From Oscillospiraceae bacterium (GTDB lineage Bacteria > Bacillota > Clostridia > Oscillospirales > Ruminococcaceae), in contig SVMX01000002.1 in the NCBI GenBank assembly GCA_015067175.1, positions 124,001 through 188,000 of the forward strand: 64,000 bases of DNA. Reading direction: 5' to 3'. Both the position numbers and the translations under genes were made by a program. The stretch's first letter is position 1. Each line of letters starts with the position of its first letter. Under the pieces are notes generated by a model. It made no database searches, was not told the DNA's origin, and saw only the letters and a program-made list of their open reading frames with translations. This document shows positions 16,769-24,853 of this stretch, one piece after another.

Positions 16769-17110
16769 ATGTTAGTAAAACGCGGGGAGATATACTATGC
16801 GGACCTCAGTCCCGTTGTAGGCTCTGAGCAGGGCGGGATAAGACCTGTGCTGATAGTACAGAACGACATCGGCAACAAGCACAGTCCCACCGTTATAGCC
16901 GCCGCAATAACAAGTCAAAAGGAAAAGAACAAGCTGCCGACACATATCGAGCTGAATGCCGCCTCCTGCGGACTTGCAAAGGACTCGGTCGTCCTGCTGG
17001 AGCAGGTTCGTACATTGGACAAAAGACGGCTCAAGGAGCGCATGGGAGAGCTTGACAGCTCCGCCATGTCACAGGTGAACGACGCACTGTCGGTAAGCTT
17101 CGGACTTTAA
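16769..17110 (+). CDS. MazF/PemK-type endoribonuclease toxin (solitary)
   Basis: A 113-residue toxin of the MazF/NdoA family, a sequence-specific mRNA interferase. It begins with VKRGEIYYADLSPVVGSEQGGIRPVLIVQND, holding the conserved GxxRP segment, and continues with TVIAAAIT and LEQVRTLDKRRL. An antitoxin gene normally sits immediately upstream. The 160 bases before it hold no frame long enough, and the next gene leftward is divergent. GAAAGGA precedes the ATG. Confidence 0.9.
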   Translation: MLVKRGEIYYADLSPVVGSEQGGIRPVLIVQNDIGNKHSPTVIAAAITSQKEKNKLPTHIELNAASCGLAKDSVVLLEQVRTLDKRRLKERMGELDSSAMSQVNDALSVSFGL

Positions 17111-17121
17111 CAGATAAACAA

Positions 17122-17161
17122 CGGGGCAGAAACCACTCTATCAGGGTGAATTTCCGCCCCG
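17122..17161. terminator. Bidirectional terminator between mazF and methyltransferase genes
   Basis: A long stem (CGGGGCxGAAA with TTTCCGCCCCG, one mismatch) between the two convergent stops. T-tracts are weak, so the call is moderate. Confidence 0.55.
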
Positions 17162-17174
17162 ATAGCTTTTCGGG

Positions 17175-17777
17175 TCAATGCTCTTTTTTAAAAACCAGAA
17201 TGTGCGCAAATTCCGTTTCGCACCTTGATATCAGGTCAAGCCCCGCACGCGAAGCACACAAGGTCATCTCCTCGGGATTGTCGGGATACACTTCCAACTT
17301 GTAGTTTCCCATATCTATAAATTTCGACTGATTTTTGTCCAAAGACAACACAAAGCGTCCGCCTGTTTTCAGCAGACAAGTCGCCTTTGCGACCGCAGCC
17401 TGCTTGTCCTTAAAATGCATAAAGGTAAGCGAGGAATAAACCACATCAAAGCTTCTTTTAAAAGGAAATGTCAGCATATCGCCGCAGACAAGCTTCACGT
17501 TTTTGTGATGCGCAAGATTTTCCTCCGCTCTTTCAATAGTTTTAGGCGATATGTCGATACCCCAAAGCTCACCGCAAAGAGGCGCGGTCTTTGCTGCGAC
17601 CCTGCCTGTGCCTATGCCAATTTCGAGCACTGCTTCACTGCCTTTCAGCGACAGCGCGTTCAAAAAGTCCGCGCCGTCCCATTTATCCATGTATTCCTGC
17701 AAAACAGGAGGGTCATGGAAAGGATCGTTATCCTGCTCGATAAGTCCGTCATAATGACGTATAACATCACTCGTCAT
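17175..17777 (-). CDS. SAM-dependent class I methyltransferase
   Basis: A 200-residue methyltransferase. Motif I is VLEIGIGTGRVA, followed by the acidic loop end WGIDIS, then LVCGDMLTFPF and FDVVYSSLTFMHF, all standard for the Rossmann-type fold. The substrate is unknown. Its ATG overlaps the stop of a 58-residue membrane protein (ATGA), making it the last gene of an lgt-folD operon. Confidence 0.85.
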   Translation of the reverse strand: MTSDVIRHYDGLIEQDNDPFHDPPVLQEYMDKWDGADFLNALSLKGSEAVLEIGIGTGRVAAKTAPLCGELWGIDISPKTIERAEENLAHHKNVKLVCGDMLTFPFKRSFDVVYSSLTFMHFKDKQAAVAKATCLLKTGGRFVLSLDKNQSKFIDMGNYKLEVYPDNPEEMTLCASRAGLDLISRCETEFAHILVFKKEH

Positions 17778-17950
17778 TTAGTTTTCCTCATATACACCCA
17801 CAGCGCCCACTGTGCGCCCGCAAGCGCCGCCACGAGCACCACAATAAGTATCTGAGCGGCACCCCACTCACGCATACATACCACAATAAGTACCAACGCA
17901 GCGGTAAGTATCAGCGCATTTTTAAGGAAAGGCTTTGCCTGATTTTTCAT
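17774..17950 (-). CDS. Small two-helix membrane protein (58 aa)
   Basis: A short gene between folD and the methyltransferase gene. The product has a basic start ([11 protein letters not shown]) and two hydrophobic helices ([13 protein letters not shown] and [19 protein letters not shown]). It overlaps folD by ATGA upstream and the methyltransferase by ATGA downstream. Such double coupling is strong evidence that the frame is translated. No family is recognised. Confidence 0.72.
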   Translation of the reverse strand: MKNQAKPFLKNALILTAALVLIVVCMREWGAAQILIVVLVAALAGAQWALWVYMRKTK

Positions 17951-18789
17951 TTGCTCTGGATACGCTTTGCCATGACGGTGTTCTTCATGAGCATTGCGAT
18001 AGTCATAGGTCCTACGCCGCCGGGTACGGGAGTAATGAACGAAGCCTTCTCGGCAACCTCGTCATAAGCCACGTCGCCGCACAGCTTTCCGTCTGCGTTG
18101 CGGTTGATTCCTACATCTATAACAACAGCGCCGTCCTTAACCATATCAGCGGTAACAAAGCCTGCTCTGCCCACTGCCGCAACCAGAATATCTGCGCGGC
18201 GGCAAACTTCTTTCAGATCCTTTGTGCGGGAATGGCACACGGTTACAGTGCCGTTCTCATGCAGAAGCAGCATAGCCATAGGCTTGCCTACGATGTTGGA
18301 GCGTCCGATGACAACGCACTCCTTGCCGCTTACGTCAATACCCGCGCTGTGGATAAGCTCCATACAGCCTGCGGGAGTACAAGGCAGGAACGCATAATTT
18401 CCTATCATTATCTTGCCTACATTTGCGGCATGGAACGCGTCAACGTCCTTCATGGGAGAAATGCGCTCAATGACCTTTTCTTCATTGAGGTGCTTCGGCA
18501 GAGGAAGCTGAACAAGGATACCGTTTACCTTTTCATCTGCATTAAGAGTATCCACAAGCTCCAGAAGCTCTTCCTCAGTAGTTTCTGCAGGAAGCGCGTA
18601 TTCATAGCTCTTTATTCCGCATACCTCGCACGCCTTTTTCTTATTATTCACATAAACGCGGCTTGCAGGGTCGTCGCCTACAATAACTACCGCAAGGCCT
18701 ACCTCAAGGCCCTCGCGCTCTATCTCCTGTCTAACCTCTTCCTTGACCTTTGCGGATACCGCTTTTCCGTCGATTATCTGTGCTGCCAT
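17947..18789 (-). CDS. folD: Bifunctional methylenetetrahydrofolate dehydrogenase/cyclohydrolase
   Basis: A 280-residue enzyme that converts 5,10-methylene-THF to 10-formyl-THF. Signatures: [14 protein letters not shown] with the catalytic Lys, [12 protein letters not shown], the nucleotide loop [13 protein letters not shown], and the C-terminal [15 protein letters not shown]. Length and order are normal. It sits three bases downstream of lgt. Confidence 0.97.
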   Translation of the reverse strand: MAAQIIDGKAVSAKVKEEVRQEIEREGLEVGLAVVIVGDDPASRVYVNNKKKACEVCGIKSYEYALPAETTEEELLELVDTLNADEKVNGILVQLPLPKHLNEEKVIERISPMKDVDAFHAANVGKIMIGNYAFLPCTPAGCMELIHSAGIDVSGKECVVIGRSNIVGKPMAMLLLHENGTVTVCHSRTKDLKEVCRRADILVAAVGRAGFVTADMVKDGAVVIDVGINRNADGKLCGDVAYDEVAEKASFITPVPGGVGPMTIAMLMKNTVMAKRIQSK

Positions 18790-18792
18790 TGT

Positions 18793-19902
18793 TTATTCCT
18801 CGCTTTCATTGTCGTTAATATCATCGGAGCTGTCCTCCGCCTGAATTTCATCATCTTCGTTGCCGTTGTCGCTGTCTTCTTCATCTTCGTGGCTTTCGCC
18901 ATCGTCGAGAGTTACCTCATCAGCGTCTTCGGCAAGTATGCTCTTAGCCTTGCCCTCCTTAGCCGCTTTCTTTGCAGCCTTTTCTTCGGCAAGCTTTTTA
19001 AACTCCTCCTGCTGCGCTGCCCAAGCCTCGGAATTGACCCAAAGCGGTATCTGTTTCTTCTCTGTGATGACCTTGAAAGCAATAAACAGGACAAGTCCCG
19101 CAAAGAACGCTATCGCCGCAACAAGCTGAGATACTCTTATTCCCGTTTCGCCGATATACAGACTGTCGGTGCGCAGACCCTCGATGAAAAATCTTCCCAA
19201 TCCGTACCAAACGCAGTAGAGCAGGAATATCTCTCCGTCATAGCTGCGAAGCTTCTTTGAATAGAAATGCAGCAGCGCGAAGCCGAGCAGACACCACAGG
19301 CTCTCATACAGGAAGCAAGGGTGCACGAGTGTTTCGGCCTCTACCTCGGAGCTGATGATAGTTCCTGTCATGCCAAGGAAATAATCAGGCGCAGTCGCTG
19401 CGCCGTAGCACTCCTGATTTACGAAGTTTCCGAGTCGTCCCATGCACTGACCGATAAGGAAGCCTATAGACGCTATATCGAACATCGCAAGTATCTTCAC
19501 CTTGCGCAGCTTGCACATTACAACGCCGACCAGAAGCGCACCTATCAAGCCGCCGTATATCGCAAGTCCACCGTTTCGGATATCGGTGAAAAACGTGATA
19601 AAGTCGTAGCCGCCCGCAAAAATGCAGTAATAAAGCCTTGCGCCGAAAAATCCGCCGATAAGCGCAACGAACACAACGTCAAACATTCTGTCGCCGTCTA
19701 TGCCGAACTGATTTCTGCGCATATGAGCATAAATATACGCAAGGACTACGCCGACCGCAATAAGCACGCCGTACCAGTATATCGGTATGCCAAACAGCTC
19801 AAAGCCTCTGAAATATGTTATAGTAAGCCCGTCGAACAGGTTTGGAAACTGTACTTCAAGCTCCTCCGTTACCGCCGAAGCGATATGATTTAATGCTAAC
19901 AT
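18793..19902 (-). CDS. lgt: Prolipoprotein diacylglyceryl transferase with acidic tail
   Basis: A membrane enzyme that attaches diacylglycerol to lipoprotein cysteines. Core motifs: PIYWYGVLIAVGV near the start, GGLAIYGGLIGALL, and the Lgt signature MGRLGNFVNQECYG. Several membrane helices run to about residue 270. The protein is 369 residues, longer than usual, because of a charged then highly acidic C-terminal extension (about 90 residues; Lys/Ala/Glu then Asp/Glu). GGAGG precedes the ATG. Confidence 0.95.
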   Translation of the reverse strand: MLALNHIASAVTEELEVQFPNLFDGLTITYFRGFELFGIPIYWYGVLIAVGVVLAYIYAHMRRNQFGIDGDRMFDVVFVALIGGFFGARLYYCIFAGGYDFITFFTDIRNGGLAIYGGLIGALLVGVVMCKLRKVKILAMFDIASIGFLIGQCMGRLGNFVNQECYGAATAPDYFLGMTGTIISSEVEAETLVHPCFLYESLWCLLGFALLHFYSKKLRSYDGEIFLLYCVWYGLGRFFIEGLRTDSLYIGETGIRVSQLVAAIAFFAGLVLFIAFKVITEKKQIPLWVNSEAWAAQQEEFKKLAEEKAAKKAAKEGKAKSILAEDADEVTLDDGESHEDEEDSDNGNEDDEIQAEDSSDDINDNESEE

Positions 19903-19918
19903 AAAATTTGTTCCTCCA

Positions 19919-21187
19919 TCAAATAGGGTAGATTATCGAAATGCAGGAGTTCTCCTCGTCTATAGACATGAGCCGTCTGCACATCTCTTCATAGGTCGCA
20001 TCTGCAACGCTTTCCGCCATCGCATACGGCGAAACGCCCAGCAGCGCCATATCCAGCATATACTGCGATACGGACTCGGTATTGTTATAGCCGCGCACCA
20101 CATAGCCGTAATTCATCTTCTTGATACGCTCGAAAAGCCCTTTATCGGGAAGCTTCTCCTTGAATTTGCGTATCTCCTTTTTCATCTCTTCAAGCACTGC
20201 ATCGGGGTCGTCGGACTCTCCGTTTACAAACGGCAGCGTGTAGCCTCTGCCCGAAAACACCGTCACCTTGAACGCGTCGTTTATCGCGCCGCTGTCACGC
20301 ATACGCACAAAGAACTCAGAGGTGTCACCGAAAATTATATCCATTATCATGTTGAGATAGATATACTCGTCCAGTGATTCCTGTCCGTTTGCGTCGGGTC
20401 GCTTAAAACCCGCAGCAAACTGCGGCTTTGCAACAGGCATTTTCATTTCAGTGCGGTGACACACTACCTCATAAGGCTCAACGGGGGCTATGCTCTCCAC
20501 CTTTACGGGCTGCCTTTTCTTCAGAAAGCGCTCGCACACCTCGATAGCCTTGTCTATATCAAAATTGCCTGCAATGCTGATATACATATTTGAGGGCGCA
20601 TAAAATGCGTCATAAACATCGTAAAGTATCTTGTCGGTTATCTCCGCGATACTTTCCACCGAGCCTGCTATATCGGTCTTTATGGGATTTTCGCGATACA
20701 CTCCCTTCAGCAGTTCCATAAGCACGCGCCAAGATGGATTGTCGAGATACATGGTTATCTCCTGAGAGATTATGCCGCGCTCCTTTTCGACGTTTTCGGG
20801 AGTGAAATGCGGGTGCTGCACGAAATCCAGCAGTATCTCAAGATTTTTCTCGAAATTGTCGGCACAAGTAAAATAATAACAAGTGCTGTCATAAGATGTT
20901 ACCGCATTGCAGGACGCGCCTGTTTCGGCAAACAGTGCGAAAGCGTCCTTTTCGGGACTTTCGAACAGCTTGTGCTCAAGATAATGCGCAGTGCCGTCGG
21001 GAATACTAATGGTTTCCCCGTCATTTATACGGTAGCTGCAATCCTCTGAACCGAATTTCACAGCGAACTGCGCATTCACAGTGGAATAGCTCTCCATCGG
21101 ACACAGGCAAACTGTAACGCCGCTGCTGTGCGTGTATTTATAACACTTCTCGCCAAGGCGTGAGCTGGTTATCTCTTCAAGCATCAT
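19919..21187 (-). CDS. M16 family metallopeptidase, YfmH-like
   Basis: A 422-residue M16 peptidase of the YfmH type. The zinc motif HxxEH is intact (HYLEH, residues 68-72), with the later Glu expected around ERGIISQEI. The second half holds FFVRMRDSGAIND. In Bacillus the YfmF/YfmH pair is linked to EF-P modification. The start at 21187 follows GGAGG and overlaps the end of the YfmF-like gene. Confidence 0.88.
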   Translation of the reverse strand: MMLEEITSSRLGEKCYKYTHSSGVTVCLCPMESYSTVNAQFAVKFGSEDCSYRINDGETISIPDGTAHYLEHKLFESPEKDAFALFAETGASCNAVTSYDSTCYYFTCADNFEKNLEILLDFVQHPHFTPENVEKERGIISQEITMYLDNPSWRVLMELLKGVYRENPIKTDIAGSVESIAEITDKILYDVYDAFYAPSNMYISIAGNFDIDKAIEVCERFLKKRQPVKVESIAPVEPYEVVCHRTEMKMPVAKPQFAAGFKRPDANGQESLDEYIYLNMIMDIIFGDTSEFFVRMRDSGAINDAFKVTVFSGRGYTLPFVNGESDDPDAVLEEMKKEIRKFKEKLPDKGLFERIKKMNYGYVVRGYNNTESVSQYMLDMALLGVSPYAMAESVADATYEEMCRRLMSIDEENSCISIIYPI

Positions 21188-22505
21188 TTTCCACCTCCGG
21201 CGTAAGTGTGTAGAATGTATCGGGCTTGTACTGCCTGCAAGCAGCCTGAATACGCTCGGGCGTGACCTTTTCCACCTCTGCGATATACTCCTCAATAGTC
21301 AGCACACGCTCGTCCATAAGCTGCGAAACATACCATGAAGCGATAGCGTGAACGCTGTCGTAAACTGATTTCGCATTGTTTATTATTTCAAGCTTTGCTC
21401 TTGCAAGCTCGTCCTCGGAAACGCCATTCTCGCATACATCATTAAACTCTGCAAGCACCGCGTCCATGGTCTTTTGCACATTCTGCGCCTCAACGCCCGC
21501 ATAGGCTGTTATCGTGCGCTTGAAACGATTGGAAAAGCAGCTGCAATAGTAGCACAAGGACTGCTTCTCTCGGATATTCATAAAAAATCTCGATGTGGTC
21601 ATTCCGCCGAGTATCGTTGACAGCAGCGCACCCGCATACCTGTCACTCATATCGGGAGCCTTGAAATACATACGCACTATAGCCTGCTGCATCGACATCG
21701 TTTCGGTAAAGCTGCACAGCTCGGATTTCAGCACGCTGGGCGTTACCGACGGTTCGAAAATCTCACCTCTTTCAAGCTGCGAAAACGCTTCTGTGAGCGT
21801 TTCCTCGGTCTTTACAAAATCACTGCAGCCGACCGCCATTATCTCTATCCTGCCGTTTTTAAGCATCTTACGATACGCTTCATAAGCCGACTGAGCAGTT
21901 ATCTTCTCAGCCTCGGGGCGTGTACCCTGTATGGAATACTGCCAAGGCTCGCCCTCATAGGCAAGCTCTGCGCCTCTGTGAGAAGCATAGCTGCGCTTGT
22001 CGTTTATCACACTGTCAATGCTGTCGAGAAGCTCCGCCTGCATAAGCTTTGTCGTTCTTTCCGAAAAAACTCCGTTTTCGGTGAGCGGGTGCAGCAAGCA
22101 CTCAAGCAAAAGCTCACAGCTCTCCTGCTCCACACTTTCACCCTCAAGCGCAAACCTGTCGTCGATAGAAGTGACAGTAAGGCTTGAGCAGCGGCTGTCG
22201 CCGTCAAAGCTTGTATTATCGGAAAGCGTTGCGCCGTAAAGCTCGGAAAAGCGCAAGCTGAGCGCGGAATAATCGGGATATTTTTCGCAGCTGTCCACAA
22301 GGATATAAGGAACTACCGCGTAATCCGACCGCGACAGGCTGCTGTCATTAATATCGGTATAAATAAGCACCGCAATACGGTTCACCTTAAAACGATGATC
22401 AGTCACCTTGCTGAACCATATACCGCTGCCGATCTGTTTTCTTTCGTAAATCTTAATACACCCCTCGTAATTATGTAATATGTTCTTATATCGCACAATA
22501 CGCAA
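21177..22505 (-). CDS. M16 family peptidase-like protein, YfmF-like (start uncertain)
   Basis: About 424-442 residues, the partner of the YfmH-like gene. The HxxEH zinc motif is absent (the region reads SLRFSELYGATL), as is usual for the non-catalytic member of an M16 pair. The C-terminal half has TSRFFMNIREKQSLCYY. The outermost frame start (TTG, 22505) lies almost on the predicted transcription start and lacks a ribosome site. GAGGGGTG is found seven bases before an in-frame ATT at 22451, where homologous N-termini are expected, so ATT is the better candidate. Confidence 0.85.
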   Translation of the reverse strand: MRIVRYKNILHNYEGCIKIYERKQIGSGIWFSKVTDHRFKVNRIAVLIYTDINDSSLSRSDYAVVPYILVDSCEKYPDYSALSLRFSELYGATLSDNTSFDGDSRCSSLTVTSIDDRFALEGESVEQESCELLLECLLHPLTENGVFSERTTKLMQAELLDSIDSVINDKRSYASHRGAELAYEGEPWQYSIQGTRPEAEKITAQSAYEAYRKMLKNGRIEIMAVGCSDFVKTEETLTEAFSQLERGEIFEPSVTPSVLKSELCSFTETMSMQQAIVRMYFKAPDMSDRYAGALLSTILGGMTTSRFFMNIREKQSLCYYCSCFSNRFKRTITAYAGVEAQNVQKTMDAVLAEFNDVCENGVSEDELARAKLEIINNAKSVYDSVHAIASWYVSQLMDERVLTIEEYIAEVEKVTPERIQAACRQYKPDTFYTLTPEVENDA

Positions 22506-22515
22506 ATACTAGTAT

Positions 22516-22544
22516 AGTATATCATATTTTAAACTACATTTCCA
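22516..22544 (-). promoter_or_regulatory. Promoter of the yfmF-yfmH operon
   Basis: On the minus strand TGGAAA, a 17-base spacer, and TATACT, placing transcription start near 22509. Confidence 0.5.
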
Positions 22545-22565
22545 GTGCTTTATGTGAAAATTAGC

Positions 22566-22589
22566 AAAAAAAAAGAGCCAAACGGCTCT
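22566..22589 (-). terminator. Terminator of the candidate small RNA
   Basis: AGAGCC and GGCTCT pair around a four-base loop, followed on the minus strand by nine T. Confidence 0.88.
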
Positions 22590-22695
22590 GGGTGCGAAAT
22601 CCTTCGCAAATGAAATGATAATTATGTGTAGAACAAAAGAAAGGAGACAACTAAACAAAACAAATGAACGGAGAATTAACTCAGACCATTTATTT
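22566..22695 (-). ncRNA. Candidate small RNA (~130 nt)
   Basis: A perfect sigma-A promoter and a strong terminator bracket about 130 bases without a credible reading frame. The transcript holds a pyrimidine-rich stretch (GTCTCCTTTCTTTTG) able to pair with Shine-Dalgarno sequences, a small GCGAA/TTCGC hairpin and the terminator hairpin. No known RNA family is recognised. It overlaps no gene. Confidence 0.45.
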
Positions 22696-22701
22696 GTCTA
22701 T

Positions 22702-22730
22702 ATTATACCGCGCTTTGACGGTTTTGTCAA
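22702..22730 (-). promoter_or_regulatory. Consensus promoter of the candidate small RNA
   Basis: TTGACA, a 17-base spacer and TATAAT on the minus strand, a perfect match to consensus with no gene immediately downstream. Confidence 0.75.
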
Positions 22731-22839
22731 TAACTTTTTTATTTTTTTATAATTTTCATACATTTTGCACAAATTAATATATTGCTATTTGACGGGAACA
22801 TGAAGTTAGGCGTAAATATTACACGCCGTTACACAGCAA

Positions 22840-22875
22840 AGGCTCCGCTGCGAATATTTAAGCGCAGCAGAGCCT
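22840..22875 (-). terminator. Hairpin/terminator after the DUF378 gene
   Basis: A 13-bp stem with one mismatch (AGGCTCxGCTGCG with its complement), followed on the minus strand by only TTT. Confidence 0.5.
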
Positions 22876-22893
22876 CGATATATTAAGCCGTGT

Positions 22894-23103
22894 TTACATT
22901 TCTTCTGCCGTAACTGCATTTCTTCTGAAAAGCAGCGAAATGCACCACGCCGCCGACAGAGCAACCAAAATATACACGATTCTGCTTATTGCTGCACCCT
23001 GTCCTCCGAATGCCCACGCCACGAGGTCAAAGCTGAAAATTCCCACAAGGCCCCAGTTGAGGCCGCCGATTATCAGCAAGGTAAGCGCGATCTTATCTAA
23101 CAT
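22894..23103 (-). CDS. DUF378 family small membrane protein
   Basis: A 69-residue protein with two membrane helices and the family start LDKIALTLLIIGGLNWGLVG, then FDLVAWAFG and SRIVYILVALSA. DUF378 proteins have no assigned function. The ATG at 23103 is chosen because AAGGAGGA lies just upstream and it gives the usual family N-terminus. Confidence 0.85.
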   Translation of the reverse strand: MLDKIALTLLIIGGLNWGLVGIFSFDLVAWAFGGQGAAISRIVYILVALSAAWCISLLFRRNAVTAEEM

Positions 23104-23285
23104 AGCCAAATCCTCCTTTGCGTTCAGCATAGACCGTCTTTTTTATCTTCGGTCGAGAATATTATGTGCATTTCGATACAGAATAATACCACAACCAAAA
23201 AGCGGCAGATATTTGTGCAATTTGTCATAACATCAACACTAAGCAAGTGTTTTTTTATAAAAAACGACATTTTTAATAAAACCTC

Positions 23286-23314
23286 TTGACAAAAAGCAAG
23301 CTTTGGTGTAAAAT
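23286..23314 (+). promoter_or_regulatory. Promoter of the tRNA cluster
   Basis: TTGACA, a 17-base spacer, and TAAAAT, 40 bases before the first tRNA. Confidence 0.82.
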
Positions 23315-23353
23315 ATAAAAGTCGTCAGGGAAATGATGACGCCGAAATTGAAT

Positions 23354-23429
23354 GGGAGTTTAGCTCAGCTGGGAGAGCATCTGCCTTACAAGCAGAGGGT
23401 CACAGGTTCGAGCCCTGTAACTCCCACCA
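23354..23429 (+). tRNA. tRNA-Val (anticodon TAC)
   Basis: A complete cloverleaf: acceptor GGGAGTT/AACTCCC, D-loop with AGCTCAGCTGGGAGAGC, anticodon loop CTTACAA, T-arm GGTTCGAGCC, encoded CCA. Confidence 0.97.
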
Positions 23430-23446
23430 AATTTCTTTTTCCCAAC

Positions 23447-23523
23447 GGCCCGGTAGTTCAGTTGGTTAGAACGCCGCCCTGTCACGGCGGAGGTCGTGGG
23501 TTCGAGTCCCATCCGGGTCGCCA
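23447..23523 (+). tRNA. tRNA-Asp (anticodon GTC)
   Basis: Cloverleaf with acceptor GGCCCGG/CCGGGTC (one G-T pair), anticodon loop CTGTCAC, T-arm GGTTCGAGTCC, encoded CCA. It lies 17 bases after tRNA-Val. Confidence 0.97.
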
Positions 23524-23526
23524 TAT

Positions 23527-23602
23527 GCGGATTTAGCTCATCTGGTAGAGCGCCACCTTGCCAAGGTGGAGGTAGCGAGTTCGAGCCTCGTAATCCGCTC
23601 CA
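23527..23602 (+). tRNA. tRNA-Gly (anticodon GCC)
   Basis: Cloverleaf with acceptor GCGGATT/AATCCGC, anticodon loop TTGCCAA, T-arm AGTTCGAGCCT, encoded CCA. It lies only three bases after tRNA-Asp. Confidence 0.97.
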
Positions 23603-23611
23603 ACATAAATT

Positions 23612-23641
23612 CGTCGTGGAAGTATTCACGGCGTTTTTTTT
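23612..23641 (+). terminator. Terminator of the tRNA operon
   Basis: CGTCGTG pairs with CACGGCG (one G-T pair), followed by eight T. Confidence 0.85.
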
Positions 23642-23735
23642 GCCCATTTTTCCTAATTAACTATGCTCCTATTGATTTTTTGACGATAATAGTGTATAGT
23701 ATAGGTAACAAATTATTAAAGAAAGAGTGATTTTC

Positions 23736-24773
23736 ATGAGCAAGACCACCATAAATATGATGTCAAGCGCCACAAAGGTCAAAGGACAGGGCGTCGGCTC
23801 CGCATATATGGAGCAGGTAGACCTTGTAAAAACAGGTCTCGGACACAAGTTCGAGGTGACTGAAAACAAGCGCGTAAAGCCCGACATCACACACTACCAC
23901 ACGATAAACCCCGGCTATTACCTCGGCAGAAAGTCGCGCACCAAAAACGGAAAGTCTGTCGGCTATGTACATATGCTTCCCGAAACTGTGGAAACAAGCC
24001 TTGATCTTCCGCGCTTTGCAAAAAATATTTTCTATAAGTATATGATAAAATTCTACAAGAGTATGGACTATCTTGTGACGGTAAACCCCTATTTTATCGG
24101 CAGGCTTGCTCATTACGGCGTTGACAAGAGCAAGGTCACATATATCCCGAATTATGTTTCCTCAGAAAAATTTCACCCTGTCAGTGCAGAGGAAAAGAAA
24201 GCGCTGCGCAGAAAATACGGCGTTCCCGAGGACGGCTTTGTAGTTATGTGCGCAGGTCAGCTCCAGGTGCGCAAAGGCGTTTTCGATTTTGTTGAAATAG
24301 CAAAGCAGATGCCTGATGTTACCTTTGTATGGGCAGGCGGCTTCTCATTCGGAAAGATAACCGACGGCTACAAGGAGATACAGAAGCTCCAGGAAAACCC
24401 TCCCGCGAATTTAAAGCTGCTTGGTATCATCGAGCGCGAATGCATGAACGAGATCTATAACCTAGGCGACGTTATGTTCCTGCCCTCTTACGAGGAGCTG
24501 TTCCCCATGACCATACTTGAAGCAATGTGCGTAAATGTTCCGATACTTCTGCGCGACCTCGATATCTACCCCGACATTCTGTTCGACTTCTACGGCAAGG
24601 GAACGAACAACGAGGAATTTATCGCCGAGCTCAAAAAGCTCAGAGATGACAAGGACTACTATGCGCAGCAGGTAGACGCTTCCAAGCGCGGAAACGAATT
24701 CTACTCCAAAGAACACGTCACCAAAATGTGGGACGAGTTCTACACAATGGTCAAAGATTCCATCAAAAAGTAA
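23736..24773 (+). CDS. Glycosyltransferase family 4, diacylglycerol glucosyltransferase-like
   Basis: A 345-residue GT-B enzyme. The N-terminal INMMSSATKVKGQGVGSAYMEQV resembles processive lipid glycosyltransferases. The C-terminal donor half has VMCAGQLQVRKGVFDFVEIA and the E-x7-E type motif PSYEELFPMTILEAM. The likely product is a membrane glycolipid, by family resemblance only. The ATG at 23736 gives better spacing from AAAGAG than the in-frame GTG at 23727. A possible promoter is TTGATT (23673)-N16-TATAGT. Confidence 0.85.
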   Translation: MSKTTINMMSSATKVKGQGVGSAYMEQVDLVKTGLGHKFEVTENKRVKPDITHYHTINPGYYLGRKSRTKNGKSVGYVHMLPETVETSLDLPRFAKNIFYKYMIKFYKSMDYLVTVNPYFIGRLAHYGVDKSKVTYIPNYVSSEKFHPVSAEEKKALRRKYGVPEDGFVVMCAGQLQVRKGVFDFVEIAKQMPDVTFVWAGGFSFGKITDGYKEIQKLQENPPANLKLLGIIERECMNEIYNLGDVMFLPSYEELFPMTILEAMCVNVPILLRDLDIYPDILFDFYGKGTNNEEFIAELKKLRDDKDYYAQQVDASKRGNEFYSKEHVTKMWDEFYTMVKDSIKK

Positions 24774-24853
24774 AATAAAAGCTGTATACAGCAAAAATAG
24801 TCGAGAAAATTCTTCGCTTTTGCAGTAGAATATAAGCACAGGGAGGCGAGGAG

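Noticed and set aside
17935-19260. 441-codon open frame on the plus strand
   Set aside because: Antisense to folD and lgt, both with clear motifs; codon-bias shadow.
22625-22775. Short plus-strand frames (37-41 codons) in the 22.6 kb gap
   Set aside because: Ribosome site spacing is wrong and the frames overlap the promoter of the candidate small RNA on the other strand; no evidence of coding.
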